Notes: generated by a model not told the origin, from the sequence alone. Positions 33,545 to 46,454 are shown, counted from the first letter of the stretch. The stretch: 64,000 bases of DNA from Cristatella mucedo (GCA_009760855.2 WPIO01000001.1:357001-421000); one strand, 5' to 3'. Translations and numbers: made by a program.

Positions 33545-34980
33545 ATGGTAATAATAATAATAATAATTCACTTGATAAAGCGCCCTCAGAGAACTTAATC
33601 TCTCACTAGGCGCTTTACATTTGCTGTAAAGTGAAATGCAATTGAATGGTAAGTACAATAATGCTTGAAAAAACAAACGAAATGAATAATATGGTTAGGG
33701 CTGACATGCACAGGGTCAGCATGCAAATGTGGTTAGTGGCAGCATGCACAGTGTCAGCACGCATAAGCACATCAAGGACGAATCACAGGGACCCACTAAA
33801 TGCTGTCCTAAATAGGTGTGTTTTTAGGTTTCTTTTAAATGTGGTCAGGTCAGGGGATGTTCTGACGCAGGTCGGGAGGGAGTTCCAGGCTTTGGGAGCA
33901 TATGAACTAAATGCACGGTCTCCAAAGGATTTAAGGTTTGTATGAGGTATTTCCAGACTGTTGGATTCAGAAAAGCGGGTGGTACGATGCTTGGCCTGAT
34001 GGGGGAGTATATCTGACAGATAGGCTGGAGCCATAGAATGAAGAGACCTAAAAGTGAGCGACAAAACCTTGAAGTCAATCCGTTGCTTGACTGGTAGCCA
34101 GTGCAGGTCGGCGAGAAGTGGAGTAATGTGGCAACTGCGACGCTCACGACAGACAAGCCTAGCTGCAGAGTTTTGCACCAGCTTCAATCGCCTGATCGCA
34201 CATGCTGGTAGGCCAGTAAGCAGTGAGTTGCAGAAGTCGAGACGGGATGTCACGAATGCATGGACCAACTTGGACGTGGTATCTTTATCTAAACGAGCCC
34301 GAATTTTAGCAATGTTATGAAGCTGAAAATAGGCGGATTTGACTGTGGAGCTGATATGGTCGTCTAACGAGAGGTCGCTTTGGAATATGACACCTAGATT
34401 TCGAGCTGATTCAACTGGAGATATGCTGGCAGAGCCAATTTTGAAAGTCAGCCTTTCCAATCTCTGGATCACACTTGGTTTGCCCATAACTAGTAAGTTA
34501 GTTTTATCATCGTTAAGTTTTAGAAAATTTGCTGCCATCCATGTGCGAATGTCATCAATGCATGCAGCTAGTGAGTTTAGAGAATTTGAGGTGCTCGAAG
34601 GCTGGGAGGGATCAAAGCAAAGGTACAACTGAGTGCCATCCACATAGAATTGAAAGCCTAGATTGTGCTTGGCAATCACATCAGCAAGAGGCAGAGTATA
34701 AACCGTGAAAAGAACCGGACCAAGCACTGAGCCCTGAGGTACTCCATATTTCAGAGGTACTTCAGATGATCTTTGTCTATTCACGTCAATACTCTGGAGT
34801 CTCCCAATGAGATAGGACCTGAACCACTGCAGAGCAGTGCCAGTGATGCCCAGGCGAGATGAGAGGCGCTCTAGAAGAACTTTGTGATCGATGGTATCAA
34901 AAGCTGCCGAAAGATCAAGCAAAACAAGCAGAGACACTCTACCCATGTCTGCATTCCCATTCTGCATACCAAAATGCATC
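33545..34980 (-). pseudogene. CR1/L2-type family A, best-preserved copy (398-residue frame)
   Basis: An uninterrupted minus frame (34979-33783) covers the reverse transcriptase from the A motif (LLVLLDLSAAFDTIDHKVLL) through B ([14 protein letters not shown]) to the CR1/L2 C-terminus (WNSLPTCVRTSPDLTTFK, LKTHLFRTAFSGSL). The upstream endonuclease and first RT motifs are missing (5' truncation). The catalytic C motif reads FYVDGTQLY; the copy at 47,050 has FYADDTQL, so an alanine and one catalytic aspartate are changed here and the enzyme would be inactive. The 3' region ends with the conserved GCGCTTTATCAAGTG and (TTA)n tail on minus. Modules E and F of the complex repeat flank it, so it inserted into that repeat. 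Confidence 0.92.
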
Positions 34981-37900
34981 CATGTAAGTACCAGTTTAAG
35001 CTCCTATTTTCTGTGCTTGGTCGTTCCGGGTAAAATACACTCGCAAACCCCTACAGATAATTCGTGAAAGGTACTGCGGAGTGAGGATAATCTTCTGCTG
35101 GCCAATATGGCTGACTAATAAAACTAGTCAGCGACCATAAGGGCGAACTATTTCCGTCCCCAGTTTGGCTGGTTGTGCAAATCAAGAATCTCAATTACCG
35201 AGGGAACAATTTTCAATTAGAAAAGAGCAGGTTTGATTTCTCAGTAGGCTTCGTAGATACTAAAAAATATGCCTTACAAAACGGTACACAGTTTAGGTCT
35301 TTCGCATGAGTTTCTAAGATTTCGGTGAAGCCTTACGCATTTTTCATCTATAGTGTCATCTATCACCGTGACTGCAGCAGGTGATAGAGTAAACGCTTGG
35401 ATTTGCTGTAAACTTAGTAATCGACAAAGTAAAAATTATGCCAAAAGTTAAAGCACTATTTTACAGAACACTGTCCACGATCGCGTTGGATTCGGGTACT
35501 TTGTATAGAAGTTAGTTATGTGAGCTTATTTTTACTTTAATAAACTAGAGCCATACTTATGGTGATGTGCACAATGACGATATTTATAAACAAAATTGGC
35601 TAACTAGGCATTAGCTTGACTGAATAAACGAGGAAGAAGATGAGGTGGTAAGCTATTCGATCTACGATAATGCAGGTAAGCTGTTACTGAGGTATAGCTA
35701 GTAGATACAGCGAATCATTAACGCATCCTCGAGCAAGCCGTTACGATTCTTGCAAGCATCTCTCTGCATACATAGAAAGTTGTACATGTTGACTGTTATG
35801 TAAATTTAGAATATGTCTACAAGGTAAACGTGAAATGCGTGGGGTCAGAAATGCCCGGTGAATTAAAGGTAGGCTTTGGAATGTCGCAGAGTGCAAGATT
35901 ATTTGTATGATGGAAGCCGGCATACATGTTGCACGGTGAAAAACCTTATTCTAGGTTTTATTAAGCAGTATTCGCATTGAAATTCGCAGTCTCTCGGTTA
36001 AAATTGCAGGCTACAACTAACAGCATAACTCTTGTAAGTGGCATTTTAAGAAGAACTATTTAAACGCGGAATGACTGAAATGTATGTGCAAGAATAAGTC
36101 ATTATACTGTTCATCACAATCTTATGGTTGTAGAGTTTGACATATGAGAGGCCGATGCAGAGTTATGACAGAGTGGATCTGAGAGGCCATCTTTATTGCT
36201 CTCGCACTTGTTGCCTAGGATAAGCGTGCCTAAATTCACATCGCATACATTCCGTATTCAAAATCATTTCGGTGAAAACTAGGCAGTCAAAAAAGGCAGA
36301 CAGAAACCACGAATGATTTCATGAAAATTAGCTTTCTCCGGCGACAAATTAGAAAACCTCAACATTACCTTGGAAGGCAGTACTAGTTGTCAATTGACAC
36401 AGCTGGTCTGACATGATCAATTACTGGCCAGCTAAGGGCTCTGTCGCATAAACAAAGGGTAGTGAATTAGTGTGGAGTCACAAGCGGGCAACGTAGATAA
36501 CCGGGTGGCAGCTACACAATTGTTATCAGCTAGAACAAGTACCATGGGCTGATCGAACCGGTGTGCATGTAGTACATGCAATGACAAGCAAACCAATAAC
36601 TTCGCTCGGTTAAGGTTACTCTATTACATTTCAAATAGGAGAGACCAGAGTCATTGGTAGATACTGGAAAGCACAGACAGGTCACATTGTCACCTCGGGC
36701 AACGGCTAAAGTGCTCAACGAATGTAAAAGTTGCTTGGATGCCATTGAAATCCTCTGATGGCTCTATTTCAGTTCAGGATAAGGCCATATTCATTACTCT
36801 GCACGCTCTTATTTACCTATAATAATGCATTCTATATGTAAACTAGAAAATTAGAAAATCATTCCGACTTCACCATGTTTTTACGTGCCTTTTCGTTGCT
36901 GATCTATAGTGGTTCTATGCACTTAACGGCAATGTACTTAATTTAATACCGATATTGGGGACTTGGACTAAGAATTATGGACTGACGGACTAATGACTTA
37001 AAGAGGTAAAATACTTGCCGACGTACCACAATAACAGGTTATGCCCAACATATGCTATGTATGTCAATTGGTGAGCCGTAACATCATAGCTTTTAGTCTT
37101 GAATATTTTGAAAAATGGCAAATAAAGCCCCCATGAAAGGATTATAACCATCACAAATCAAATCCTTAGGTGCGAATAATCCACAACATAAGTACGAGGA
37201 ATTTGCTGGCATAGAATAGCTTAGCAGATAACTGTGTGCCAATGTTGCCCGTTATTTATTAGCTCAGAGAAAATAAAGGGTAATGCTTGTAGCATTGTGA
37301 CAATATAATACCCTGCAGTCCTGGGGTAATTTAGAAGTGTGTATATTTAAGGCGCAATCCAATCAAACATTCATGAGTACGCGAACAGCACTGGCAATCT
37401 AAAATAAAATATATTAGATATTCTTCATTGATTTTTGAGAACGGAATTCATCATTCCTCTTTACCTACATCTCTCTTTCTCTCTCTTTCCAATGTCTCTG
37501 TCCTCTGTCTGTCTGTCTGCCTGCCTATCTGTCTCTGTTTCCCATCCTCTATCTCTAGCTCTCACCTCTAACTCTCTCTTTATCTATCTGCCTCTGTAGC
37601 TCTCTTTCTTGTCTATTTCTCCGTTTCTTTCTTCGTCATTCTTTGAATAGTTTCATGATGGTATATCACGACGCCATGTAATACAGCATAATTATAGACA
37701 GGTTAGCTTCTCTTATGTTTGTATATTAGGAAAAATGACGTAGAGCTTTAGTCTGATCCTCACTGATGCCAGCACGTTCTGGGCATGGTAATATTGTCCC
37801 TCTTCAATGTCAACATTCTATCATAAGTACTTAACGCTTTAGTTGGTCACTCCTACTACCTGCGTCTCTGGGCGTACACTTGAAACAAGTTTCGAAATAT

Positions 37901-39060
37901 GTAAACTAATGTGTCCCCGCTTTTGGAAGAACCAAGTGTTTTAAACTGGAGCAAAATTTCTATGCCTTTAAAGTAGTTTTCATGAAAGGATTTTATTTGG
38001 ATACAGCTGAACGTAATTTTTCCGTGAAAATATTTATAGTCCGAGTGAATAGTGAAATAAATACAAGCCGATGCTTACTCGATTGTTGCTAATATATTGA
38101 TCAACGTCACAAGCTCCTCTTCCGGTCTATAGTCAATTTTTGGGAGATATAGATTGGCAAATGAAAACTTTAGCGCAGTAATAAAAATATATGCCTGCAC
38201 GCGGTGGGGGCGGTCTCGCTCTCCCTGTCTCTCTCTCAACTTCTCCTCCTCTCTCTCTCCCTCCTTCTCTCTCTCTCTCCCCCTCTCACTCTCTCCCCTC
38301 TCTCTTTCTCCCTCTCTCCCTCCCTCTCTCTGTCTCTCTCCTTCTTTCTCTCTCTCCCTCTGACTCTCTCTCCCCCTCTCTCTCCCTCCCTCTCGCCCAG
38401 TTTCTCTCTGTCTCTCTCTTCGTCTCCATCTCTCTCTTCGTCTCTCTCACACCTCTCTCTCTCTCTCTCTCTTCCTCCCTCTCTCTCCCCTCTCTCTCTC
38501 TCTCTCTCTTTGTTTCTCTCTTCATCTCCATCTCTCTCTTCGTCTCTTACTATCTCTTAGGGTATCTTTCTTTCTCTGCCTCGAGTAATTTCTTTTACGG
38601 TCGTTTAATACGGTGCAGCTAGGAAAAGGTCAGCACTCAGACGGTAGTACGGCAGCAAACATGATGTAGAACTTAAGTATTAGCTAACTTCATTAATTTT
38701 TTGCTTATCATAGATTGTTATCAGCTGCTTGATCTTTTCTTGTCCTCGAATGCTTGGGGTTTATTTGAGGTTCAATTGGTTTCAACTCCATTCGTCAGGA
38801 TATTCTCACCCCAGCGAAAATTCAAGAAGGATGCACTCAAACGATGACTACAATATTTATTAATTCGCTAAAACAGCAGTCAGTTTCGGCAATCCGAGAT
38901 GCAATCGTTTAGGCAAGTATCGTGTAAATATCATTAAACTGACCACGTTAGTTGTAATTTTAACCATTTTCTGCTGCCGGATAGCACCAGCAATTACATT
39001 GCTGTGCTACCTAGCTACTATCTGACAGTGATTCATTACTATCTTTTTAAAATTTACGAG
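34981..39060 (+). repeat. complex repeat, copy 2, right part (F, G, H, A, CT, C, I, CT, K, O)
   Basis: Landmarks: F, CATGTAAGTACCAGTTTAAG (34,981) and GGCTGACTAATAAAACTAGT; G, CTTTAATAAACTAGAGCCAT (35,538); H, GCAGCTACACAATTGTTATC (about 36,509) and CTCGGGCAACGGCTAAAG; A, TGCTGATCTATAGTGGTTC (36,897); C, GTAGAGCTTTAGTCTGATCC (37,740); I, GATGCTTACTCGATTGTTGC (38,071). Two degenerate CT-rich tracts (37,461-37,630 and 38,217-38,546) lie inside, followed by K and O. Confidence 0.78.
38217..38546. repeat. degenerate CT-rich tract
   Basis: About 330 bp of TCTC/CCTC/TTCGTCTC units. All long open frames across it (38,154-38,622 plus, 38,286-38,531 minus) are serine/leucine or arginine/glutamate low complexity. 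Confidence 0.9.
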
Positions 39061-40254
39061 CTTATTCGTCCCTCTTTTAGGGCACCCCAGCAAGCTCTTT
39101 TGCTCTGTGCGTGCAAGTGCACTGTTAAGGACTTTGTTTATTTGCATTGGCATTGCTTTGGACCACCGAGCAGTCGTCTCAGCAGAAAATTGTTAGCTCT
39201 CTTACCCGATAAATAATCTCCTCACGATTCAACGAAGCATTCTCCTTATATATCCTTCAAATCGATACTATCTCCAGATACTGAGTTTGGTACAGTGTTT
39301 GCTCTTCACTGCTCTGGTCGTGGGTTAAAGTTCTGCAGTGGTTAAATACTCAATTGACCCCTGCAATCAGTGGTGAGACCCATGAAGGCTCTTCTGCTGC
39401 TAAATGAATGAGACTGTTTAATCAGCTTACCTTATGTACGTCATACCAGACTAGGATTTTCTCATGGCCTGCCGATCTGCTCCCAATTATCGAGCCAATG
39501 AGGTTCGTGCTGGCGCACCTGTAAGCAAGTTTTTCATTGTTAGCCTACAGGTAAAGCTAGCTTCTCAATCCACCCGTCACACCATTGGCAAGGTATGCGG
39601 AATCGGTGGAAAGGGACAACCTCCGAATTATGCCCACAGTTTGTTTTAGCTAAAGCTTAGTAATCTGCGTATCACACCTTCGGAAATGCATGCAGTTTCT
39701 GGAGAAAGTTTATGAAAACCTCAGGATTTCGTCTGAAATTAGATTCCTTTATATATTTATCTATCACCCACCAGCTTCCAACCAGCACTCATGTACCAGA
39801 GGCTAGCTATGAAGCCCTCGTGAATGAGCAACGGACAGCAAGCATAACGGAAGCCACGGAAGGACTTCTCTCAGCTTAGACGTTCGGTTAGAACAGACCT
39901 GGTCACAGCCTGAATCACGGCTAAAGTATGAAGGAAGCATCTCCAGACAGCAGCAGGGCTAAGTAGATTCTACTGACTTGGTATGACAGCCACTCCCATG
40001 AGAGTCGTATACAAGAAAAAAGAATTATAAATTGCAAGTCAAGCTGTTAAGACTTGGAAGACCGAGGCAGTGCCGATACGCAAAGACTCTCAGGTCTCAG
40101 CCAAGAAAATAATTATCGGAAGAAACACAAAAGCCAGAAGCGCAACTGCAACATGAGCAGCAGCAGTAGCAGCAGCGAATACGTGCGACATTTTTGCCGG
40201 TTACCCCTTCAGTCTGACTCGACTGCTGAAGGCAGGCAGCTAACAGCTACATAA
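39061..40254. other. unassigned stretch with a SINE
   Basis: Open frames at 39,004-39,216, 39,464-39,649 and 40,054-40,254 match no family. A diverged SINE lies at 39,300-39,425. An AGC-rich run sits at 40,155-40,175. I see no other feature. Confidence 0.4.
39300..39425 (+). repeat. tRNA-derived SINE, diverged
   Basis: GGTCGTGGGTTAAAGTTCTGC is the B box region, followed by CCCTGCAATCAGTGGTGAG and AAGGCTCTTCTGCTGCTAAA, with GAGACTGTTTAATCAGCT as the 3' end also seen at 40,873. Confidence 0.6.
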
Positions 40255-40255
40255 T

Positions 40256-40362
40256 GCAATAATATTTATTTAAAATAATATTTTAAAACAATAAAATATT
40301 TTTTATATTTATTTAAAATAATATTTTAAAATAATAAAAAAATAATATTTATTTATTTAAAC
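40256..40362. repeat. AT-rich short tandem duplication
   Basis: ATTTATTTAAAATAATATTT occurs twice, about 52 bp apart, within pure A/T sequence. Confidence 0.85.
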
Positions 40363-40454
40363 ATAAAGCTGGCGTTCCAATTCAATATAGTATAGGAAAA
40401 TTTACGGTGCTTTAATGGCTTCAATTATACTGTGTTAAAACATACTTGCCGATT

Positions 40455-40605
40455 TAACCGTCTCTTTTTTAAATATAGTAGCATAAGAGCCTAAATATAT
40501 TACCAATGTTTGCAGCGGCAGTGCACGATCGCCCACTGCAGGACTCAAAATCCCAACGTCGGTCCAGAAACTGCCGTACCCAGTGTGCCATCGCTGCCTA
40601 TCCTT
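40455..40605 (-). repeat. tRNA-derived SINE (module S)
   Basis: On minus: TGGCACACTGGGTACGGCAG (A box) and GTTGGGATTTTGAGTCCTGC (B box region), then the body GCAAACATTGGTAATATATT. Confidence 0.75.
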
Positions 40606-40728
40606 TAATAAATCTGTTAAGATTCATTCGAAATTAAATGGCTTGTAGACATATCATTGTAGTGTTCTATTGACCGCAACGGCAAAGCGTCGCCGATACA
40701 GATTCAGCTTGCCCTGAACATGGTTCCT

Positions 40729-40890
40729 TTGGTGAGCCGTGATGGCACACTAGGTAAGGCGGTTGCTTTCACGACCTCGATCCCGAGGTCGTGGGTTCGA
40801 TTCCTGTGGTGGGCGATTCTTTATCGCCACTGCAAGCGGTGGTGATAGCAGTAAAAGCTCTTCTGTCGCTATACAAAAAGAGGCTGTTTA
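40729..40890 (+). repeat. tRNA-derived SINE, best-preserved copy
   Basis: The A box is TGGCACACTAGGTAAGG and the B box is GGGTTCGATTCC. Between them lies a perfect 10-bp stem, CACGACCTCG and CGAGGTCGTG around ATCC. The tRNA part is followed by CACTGCAAGCGGTGGTGATA and AAGCTCTTCTGTCGCTATAC, then GAGGCTGTTTAATCAGCT. It is a reliable reference for the other eleven copies listed. Confidence 0.9.
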
Positions 40891-41590
40891 ATCAGCTAAG
40901 ATTTTCCCCCTGAATACTTAAGCGTACAGGCTGAATGCTTAAAACTATCTATAGAGTAACTGAACCTCTAAAAGGTGCTTTCAATCGTCGAAGGTGAAGG
41001 TAGGCTTGGGTGAATAGCTTTCCTTTGGAAGAACAGCTTGTATCTTCTGGCACCGGGACCTCTTGGACCTTTATGTTTTTTAATCTGCAACCTTTTAAGT
41101 CAAGCCGTTCCTGAATTAATTCTCACATCTAAAAAAGACCGTGGCCATTACTTCAGAATGGTGCAAGCCACTCAGGAGAGCTCTTTTAGAGATGAGAACC
41201 CAGCCACGAAGTGCTTGCATAGGAATTACGGCTTTTATTGATGCAGAGTAAACTGATGATTTTTGTGGAGACCCTAATCCTTAGCATAACGTGCTAATAT
41301 AAGATCTATGTAAGTACCAGTTAAAGACACTATTTTTCTGTGTTTGGCTGTTCCCTCTAATATACACTCACTACCTCGTACAGATAATTTCTTTAAGGTA
41401 TTACTGAACGAAGCAAAACGTCTAATGGCCTATCCGGCTGATTAATAAAATTAGTCACTGGCCAAAAGGGCGAATCATTTTCGTCCCCGGTTCTGCTCAT
41501 CGAGGTTACAATTTACTCGGGGCAATAAATTACTTCATGAAGATTGCAAGCTTGACGTTGCAGGAAGTTTTGTAGATACCAACCTATCTC

Positions 41591-42120
41591 TTCATCTCTA
41601 TCTTCTCTGTCACTTTCTCTGTCTTTTCCTTTGTCTCTTTGTCCTTTTTATTCGTTTCATAGTAATGTTTCATTACCTCCTTTAATTCAGCGTAACTTTT
41701 GTCGTCTAGCGTTGTATTGTTAGATAGAACTAAAGTGGTACATCGGCTTACGAGTTTAATACTTTCCATGCCAGAGCTCATAACTCAAATCAATCGCATG
41801 TCAAATTAATTTCCCCTGTTGAAATGAATTAAAACGTTACTAATCCACTCCGGACAACCAAAAACACTGCTATTTTCTTCACATGTTTTGAAAATAAAAC
41901 CGTACTTATAATTACCAAATATTGTTTTAACAGCACTACAATATAATGCCTTGCAATACAAGGTTTTACTAATCCTAACGTACAGGATTGACTTGGAAAT
42001 CAGAAGTTTTGATGACGATAATAAATGTAGAACAAAAAAGCTGAAATGAATATCTGAATCTTATTCACCGATTTTTACCATTTTCGTCATTCTTTCCTAG
42101 CTTTCAGTTTATTGTCTGGG
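41591..42120. other. unassigned AT-rich stretch
   Basis: A minus frame (41584-41781) is Lys/Glu/Thr-rich because of a CT-rich low-complexity patch (41,595-41,650). No gene is supported. A segment near 42,035-42,120 begins the module P also seen at 52,140. Confidence 0.4.
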
Positions 42121-42559
42121 CATTTGATGTGACGTGCCGATTGTTTGCCGTTATGCGACGAACTCTCATACGATGGCATTACCTAAATAGAGTACATTAC
42201 GTACACAGCTGTTCCTGATTTAGTCGGATTTAACACCGCAGTCTGGTGGACTTGTGCTTCCAAGCACTTCGATGGCTCGCTCGAGTCAGTCTGGGAGCGA
42301 ATCAACAAGCGTGCGCTTGGCGTCACACCTGGGTCATACGTCAGCGTCTTGTAGGGAAACGTCGTTCACTGCCCTACCTTTATTGGCCTGAGTAATACCT
42401 TCCATCTTGTGCCCTTGATAATCTGCAGCCAAAGCATGGAAACTGCACATGTTTAAAGCTGGCGTTCCAATTTAGTTGCTTTGATAAAAACCTGACAGTA
42501 TGCGGTGCTTCTCTGCATACTATTATGTTGTGTTAAAACATACTTAGTGACTTAGCAGT

Positions 42560-42700
42560 CTCTTTTTCTATAGCGGTATACGGCCCTTAAAATAAATCAT
42601 TGCCGCTTGCACCGGCAACACACAATCGCCCATCTTAGGACTCCGACCCACAGCGCCGGTCTAGAAACAGCCTTACCTAGTGTGCCATCACGGCATACCG
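42560..42700 (-). repeat. tRNA-derived SINE (module S)
   Basis: Minus-strand A box TGGCACACTAGGTAAGGC and B box area GTGGGTCGGAGTCCTAAG; the same position in the complex repeat as other S modules. Confidence 0.75.
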
Positions 42701-43151
42701 TTCATTCGATGTGCTAAGGTTTATTTTAGATCTACTGGCTTGTAGATTTATTGTTGCAATGTTTTATTGCTCGCAACGGCCTAGCTACACCGATACAGAT
42801 TCAATCCTGCCCTGAAAATGGCTCCGTGAATATTTTTGGGACAGGCTGAATGCTTAGAACTGCATATTAAGTTACTGAAATCTCTAAAAGGTTTTTTGAA
42901 TCGTCGAAGTTGAAGATAAGATTGGGTGAATAGATTTTATTTCAAAGAACAGCTTTGTATCTTTTGGCACTTCTCGAAACTTTTCTGTCTTTTAAGCTAC
43001 AACTTCTTAACTCAAATCTTTTCTGAAATAATTCCTACATCAAAAAAAAGAGACCGTGTTCTGCGCGCTTTAGAATGGTACAAGCCACTTAGGAGAGCTC
43101 TGTTAGAGATGAGAACCAAGCCAGGCTGTGCTTGCTGTCTCTCTTAACTAT

Positions 43152-43216
43152 TGCGGCAGGTCAAGGGATGCAGAGTAAGGTCAAGGGATGCAGGTCAAGG
43201 GATGCAGGTCAAGGGC
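43152..43216. repeat. short tandem repeat, 15-25 bp units
   Basis: GGTCAAGGGATGCA recurs three times, with a fourth diverged unit (GGTCAAGGGCTGATG). In other copies of module E/F the site has one unit. Confidence 0.85.
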
Positions 43217-43784
43217 TGATGATTTTTGTAGAGACACTCATCCTCTAGCATATTATGCCAATATAATATCTACTTAAGTATTAGTTAACGGCACTTTGAG
43301 TAGTGCTTCGTTTTTCTCTCTATTTTACACTCATGACCTCCTATAGATAACTGCTGTAAGGTACTGCTGACTGAGGCAAAGCCCTCTGCTGCCCATCTGG
43401 CTGACTAATAAAATTAGTCAACCGCCAAAAAGGCGAACCTTTATTTAGCATTTCCGTCCCCTGTTGTACTGGTTGTACGAATCAAGGTTTCAATTTACGA
43501 ACTGCAATATTTTGGACTAGGAAGAGCGCAAGTTTGACGTTGCAGGAAGTTTCTTAGATAGTAACCAATAAGCCTCACAAAACGGGTCGACAGTCTTTTG
43601 CATGAATTTTAAGGATTTTGGTGAAGCGAGACACATATATTATCTATAGCTTCATCTATAGCTGTGACTGATGCAGGTGATAGAGGAAATGCTTGGATAT
43701 GTTGTACAGTTAGTAACTAGATAAACAAATCTTAACGTTAAAAATTTAAACGCGCGTCTAAAGAAAATTTTCCGAATGACAAAG

Positions 43785-44035
<251 letters not shown>

Positions 44036-45605
44036 TGATTCGGGTATTCGGGTTGAACGTTTGGAAGTGAGTGACGTGAGCTCGTTTGCACTTTAATAAA
44101 CTAGAGCCATGCCTATATTGGTTGGCACAGTCAACATGTTTAAGAAATAAATTGGCTAATTAGCCATTAGCTTGACTGAATAAACGCGAACGGAGATGAG
44201 ATGATAAGCTAGTCAATGATGGATAATGCAGGTCAGCTATTAGTGAGATAAAGTTAGCGGATGCAAAGAATAATGAGGTCATCTCCGAGGAAGCCATTAC
44301 GAGTTTTTCAAAAATCTCTTTGCACACACTGGAAAACGTACCAGTCGATTTTTATAGAAATCTGCAATATGCCTATACAATAAACGTAATATATGTGGGT
44401 TTAGAAATGGCGGGTCAATTAAGGATAGGCTTTGGAAATTTGCAGAATGCCTGTTCAAGCGTGAGATGGAAGACAACATAAATTTTCCACAGTGACAAGC
44501 CTTATTTCTGTCTTTCTTGATCAGTATTTACGTTGAAATTCGCAGTCTATTGGCTGTAATTACACAATACAACCAATGGCGTAACTCTTTTAAAGTCGCA
44601 TTTTACGAAGAGTTTTTCAAACCTGGACTGACTGAACTGTATATGCAGGAATTAGTCTAAGTTCGTTCATCTAACTCTGACGAATGTAGAGAGTTTTACG
44701 ACAGAGTGGCTCTGAGAAGCTATCTTTATTGCTCTTGTTGTGTGTGCCTATGGTAAGCGTGCCTAAATTCATGTCACATACATTCCGTATTCCGAATAAT
44801 TGCTGTGACAACTTGCCAGTCAACAAACGTGGACGGAAACCACGACAGATTTAATGAAAATCTGCTTTCTTCGACAACAAATCAGACACATTCAACATTA
44901 CTTTGGAAGGCAGTACTAGTTGCTGACTCAGCGAGCTTATTTGATATTATTAATTACTGGCCAGTTCAAGGCTCTGTTACAACTTTTTAAAAGGTAGCAA
45001 GTTAGTATCGACTCCCAAGCGGGGAACGTAGACAGCCGGGTGGCAGCTTTACCATTTTTTATTTGCCAGACAAACTATTGCGAGCTTATTAAATAGGTAT
45101 GTGCGCTTTGCATACTCATGATAGGTAAATCTATAACTTTGCTCCTTTAAGATCGCCCTGGTACATTTTAAAAAGGAGAGATCAGATTTATTTGCGAAAC
45201 TTGGGAAGGGTAGACAGGTCATGTTGTCACTTCGGGCAACGGCTAAAGATCGAATGTACAAGCTAGTTGAATGTCATTGGAGCCCTTGGATGAACCCATT
45301 TAAGTTCACCTTGTTTTCACAGTTTAAACTACAGGCGGTTTAATTAGGGTAAGAGAATGCACTATTTATGTAAATGAAAAAAATTAGCAAACCGTTCCGA
45401 CTTCACATACGTTTTTGATGTGCATTTTTGCTGCTGATCCATAGGTGTGCAATACATTGAAGGCTAAAATACTCAATGTAATTCCGATATTAGTAACTCG
45501 GAATAACAATTACAGACTGAAAGATGAACGACTAAAAGTATAAAAATATATACTATTAGACGTCGTTTACAGATTTTTTAGCTTAGACGTCATTATACCC
45601 CGGCT

Positions 45606-45770
45606 CTACGTCACTCACTCTCTCTGTCTATATCTTACTCTCCGTCTCTCTCTCTGTCTCTCTCTGTCTCTCTCCTTCTATCTCGCTCTCTCTCCCTCTC
45701 TCTCCTTATATCTATCTATCTATCTCGCTCCGTCTGTCTTCTCTATCTTTTCTTCCGTCTCTCTTTCTCT
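45606..45770. repeat. degenerate CT-rich tract
   Basis: Mixed TCTC, TCTG and TATC units at the same module position as the pure (CT)n at 23,221. Confidence 0.85.
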
Positions 45771-46080
45771 TTGATTTGTTTTACGACAATTTTTTACAAC
45801 GCTCTATAATACAGCATAAATATGGAAGCGTCAGCCTCACCGAAGTTAGTGTTGCAGCTAACATGATGTAGAGCTTAAGTCTGATCATCACTACTGCCTG
45901 CACGTTCAGTGCATATTAATATTGTTCTTCTCCGATTTTAGCACTCCCATCGCAAATTACCTAAACCTTCACTCGTTCGCTCCTAGCATCTGCGTGTCTG
46001 AGCGTGCTGTTCTAAGCGTTTTTCAAACTATATTAACTAATGTGTCCCTTACTTTGGAAGAAACAGGCGGTTTAAACTGG

Positions 46081-46246
46081 CACTAACTTTATATGCTTGG
46101 AATACAAAATTACGAAATGAAGAACGAACGACTAAAATTATGAAAATGCAAAATATTAGCCGTCGTTTACAGATCTTTTTAGCATAGACGTCATTATTCC
46201 TCTTTCTCCACGTCACCCAGTCTCTCTGTCTATATCTCACTCTCTA

Positions 46247-46336
<90 letters not shown>

Positions 46337-46450
46337 CGTTCGCCTCTATCATCAGCAGACGATGCAGTCCGACGATCGCAACTGACTCTGCTCTGGCTCT
46401 TCCCACAGTCCTGCTCCTACGATGCATTGATCTGCTGCTGCCATGCATAA
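46081..46450 (+). repeat. second partial A + CT module and unassigned tail
   Basis: After module C, the text from 46,115 (GAACGACTAAAATTATGAAA) to the CT tract (46,250-46,332) repeats 45,525-45,700, so the array jumps back by about 600 bp. 46,333-46,450 is not assigned. Confidence 0.65.
46250..46332. repeat. (CT)n microsatellite
   Basis: About 41 CT units. Confidence 0.97.
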
Positions 46451-46454
46451 CTAA

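Larger units (their letters stand above)
40370..41590 (+). repeat. complex repeat, copy 3a (S, E, F)
   Basis: Starts with the S lead AAAGCTGGCGTTCCAATTCA, then the SINE on minus (40,455-40,605), a second SINE on plus (40,729-40,890), E (GAAGGTGAAGGTAGGCTTGG, 40,990) and F (CTATGTAAGTACCAGTTAAA, 41,307). Confidence 0.75.

Noticed and set aside
40729-40812. Possible functional tRNA gene
   Set aside because: A and B boxes are good, but the SINE body follows, the acceptor stem does not close, and many copies share the tail.
41584-41781. Lys/Glu-rich 65-residue minus-strand protein
   Set aside because: Its charged part translates a CT-rich low-complexity patch, and the frame has no relative in other copies of the region.
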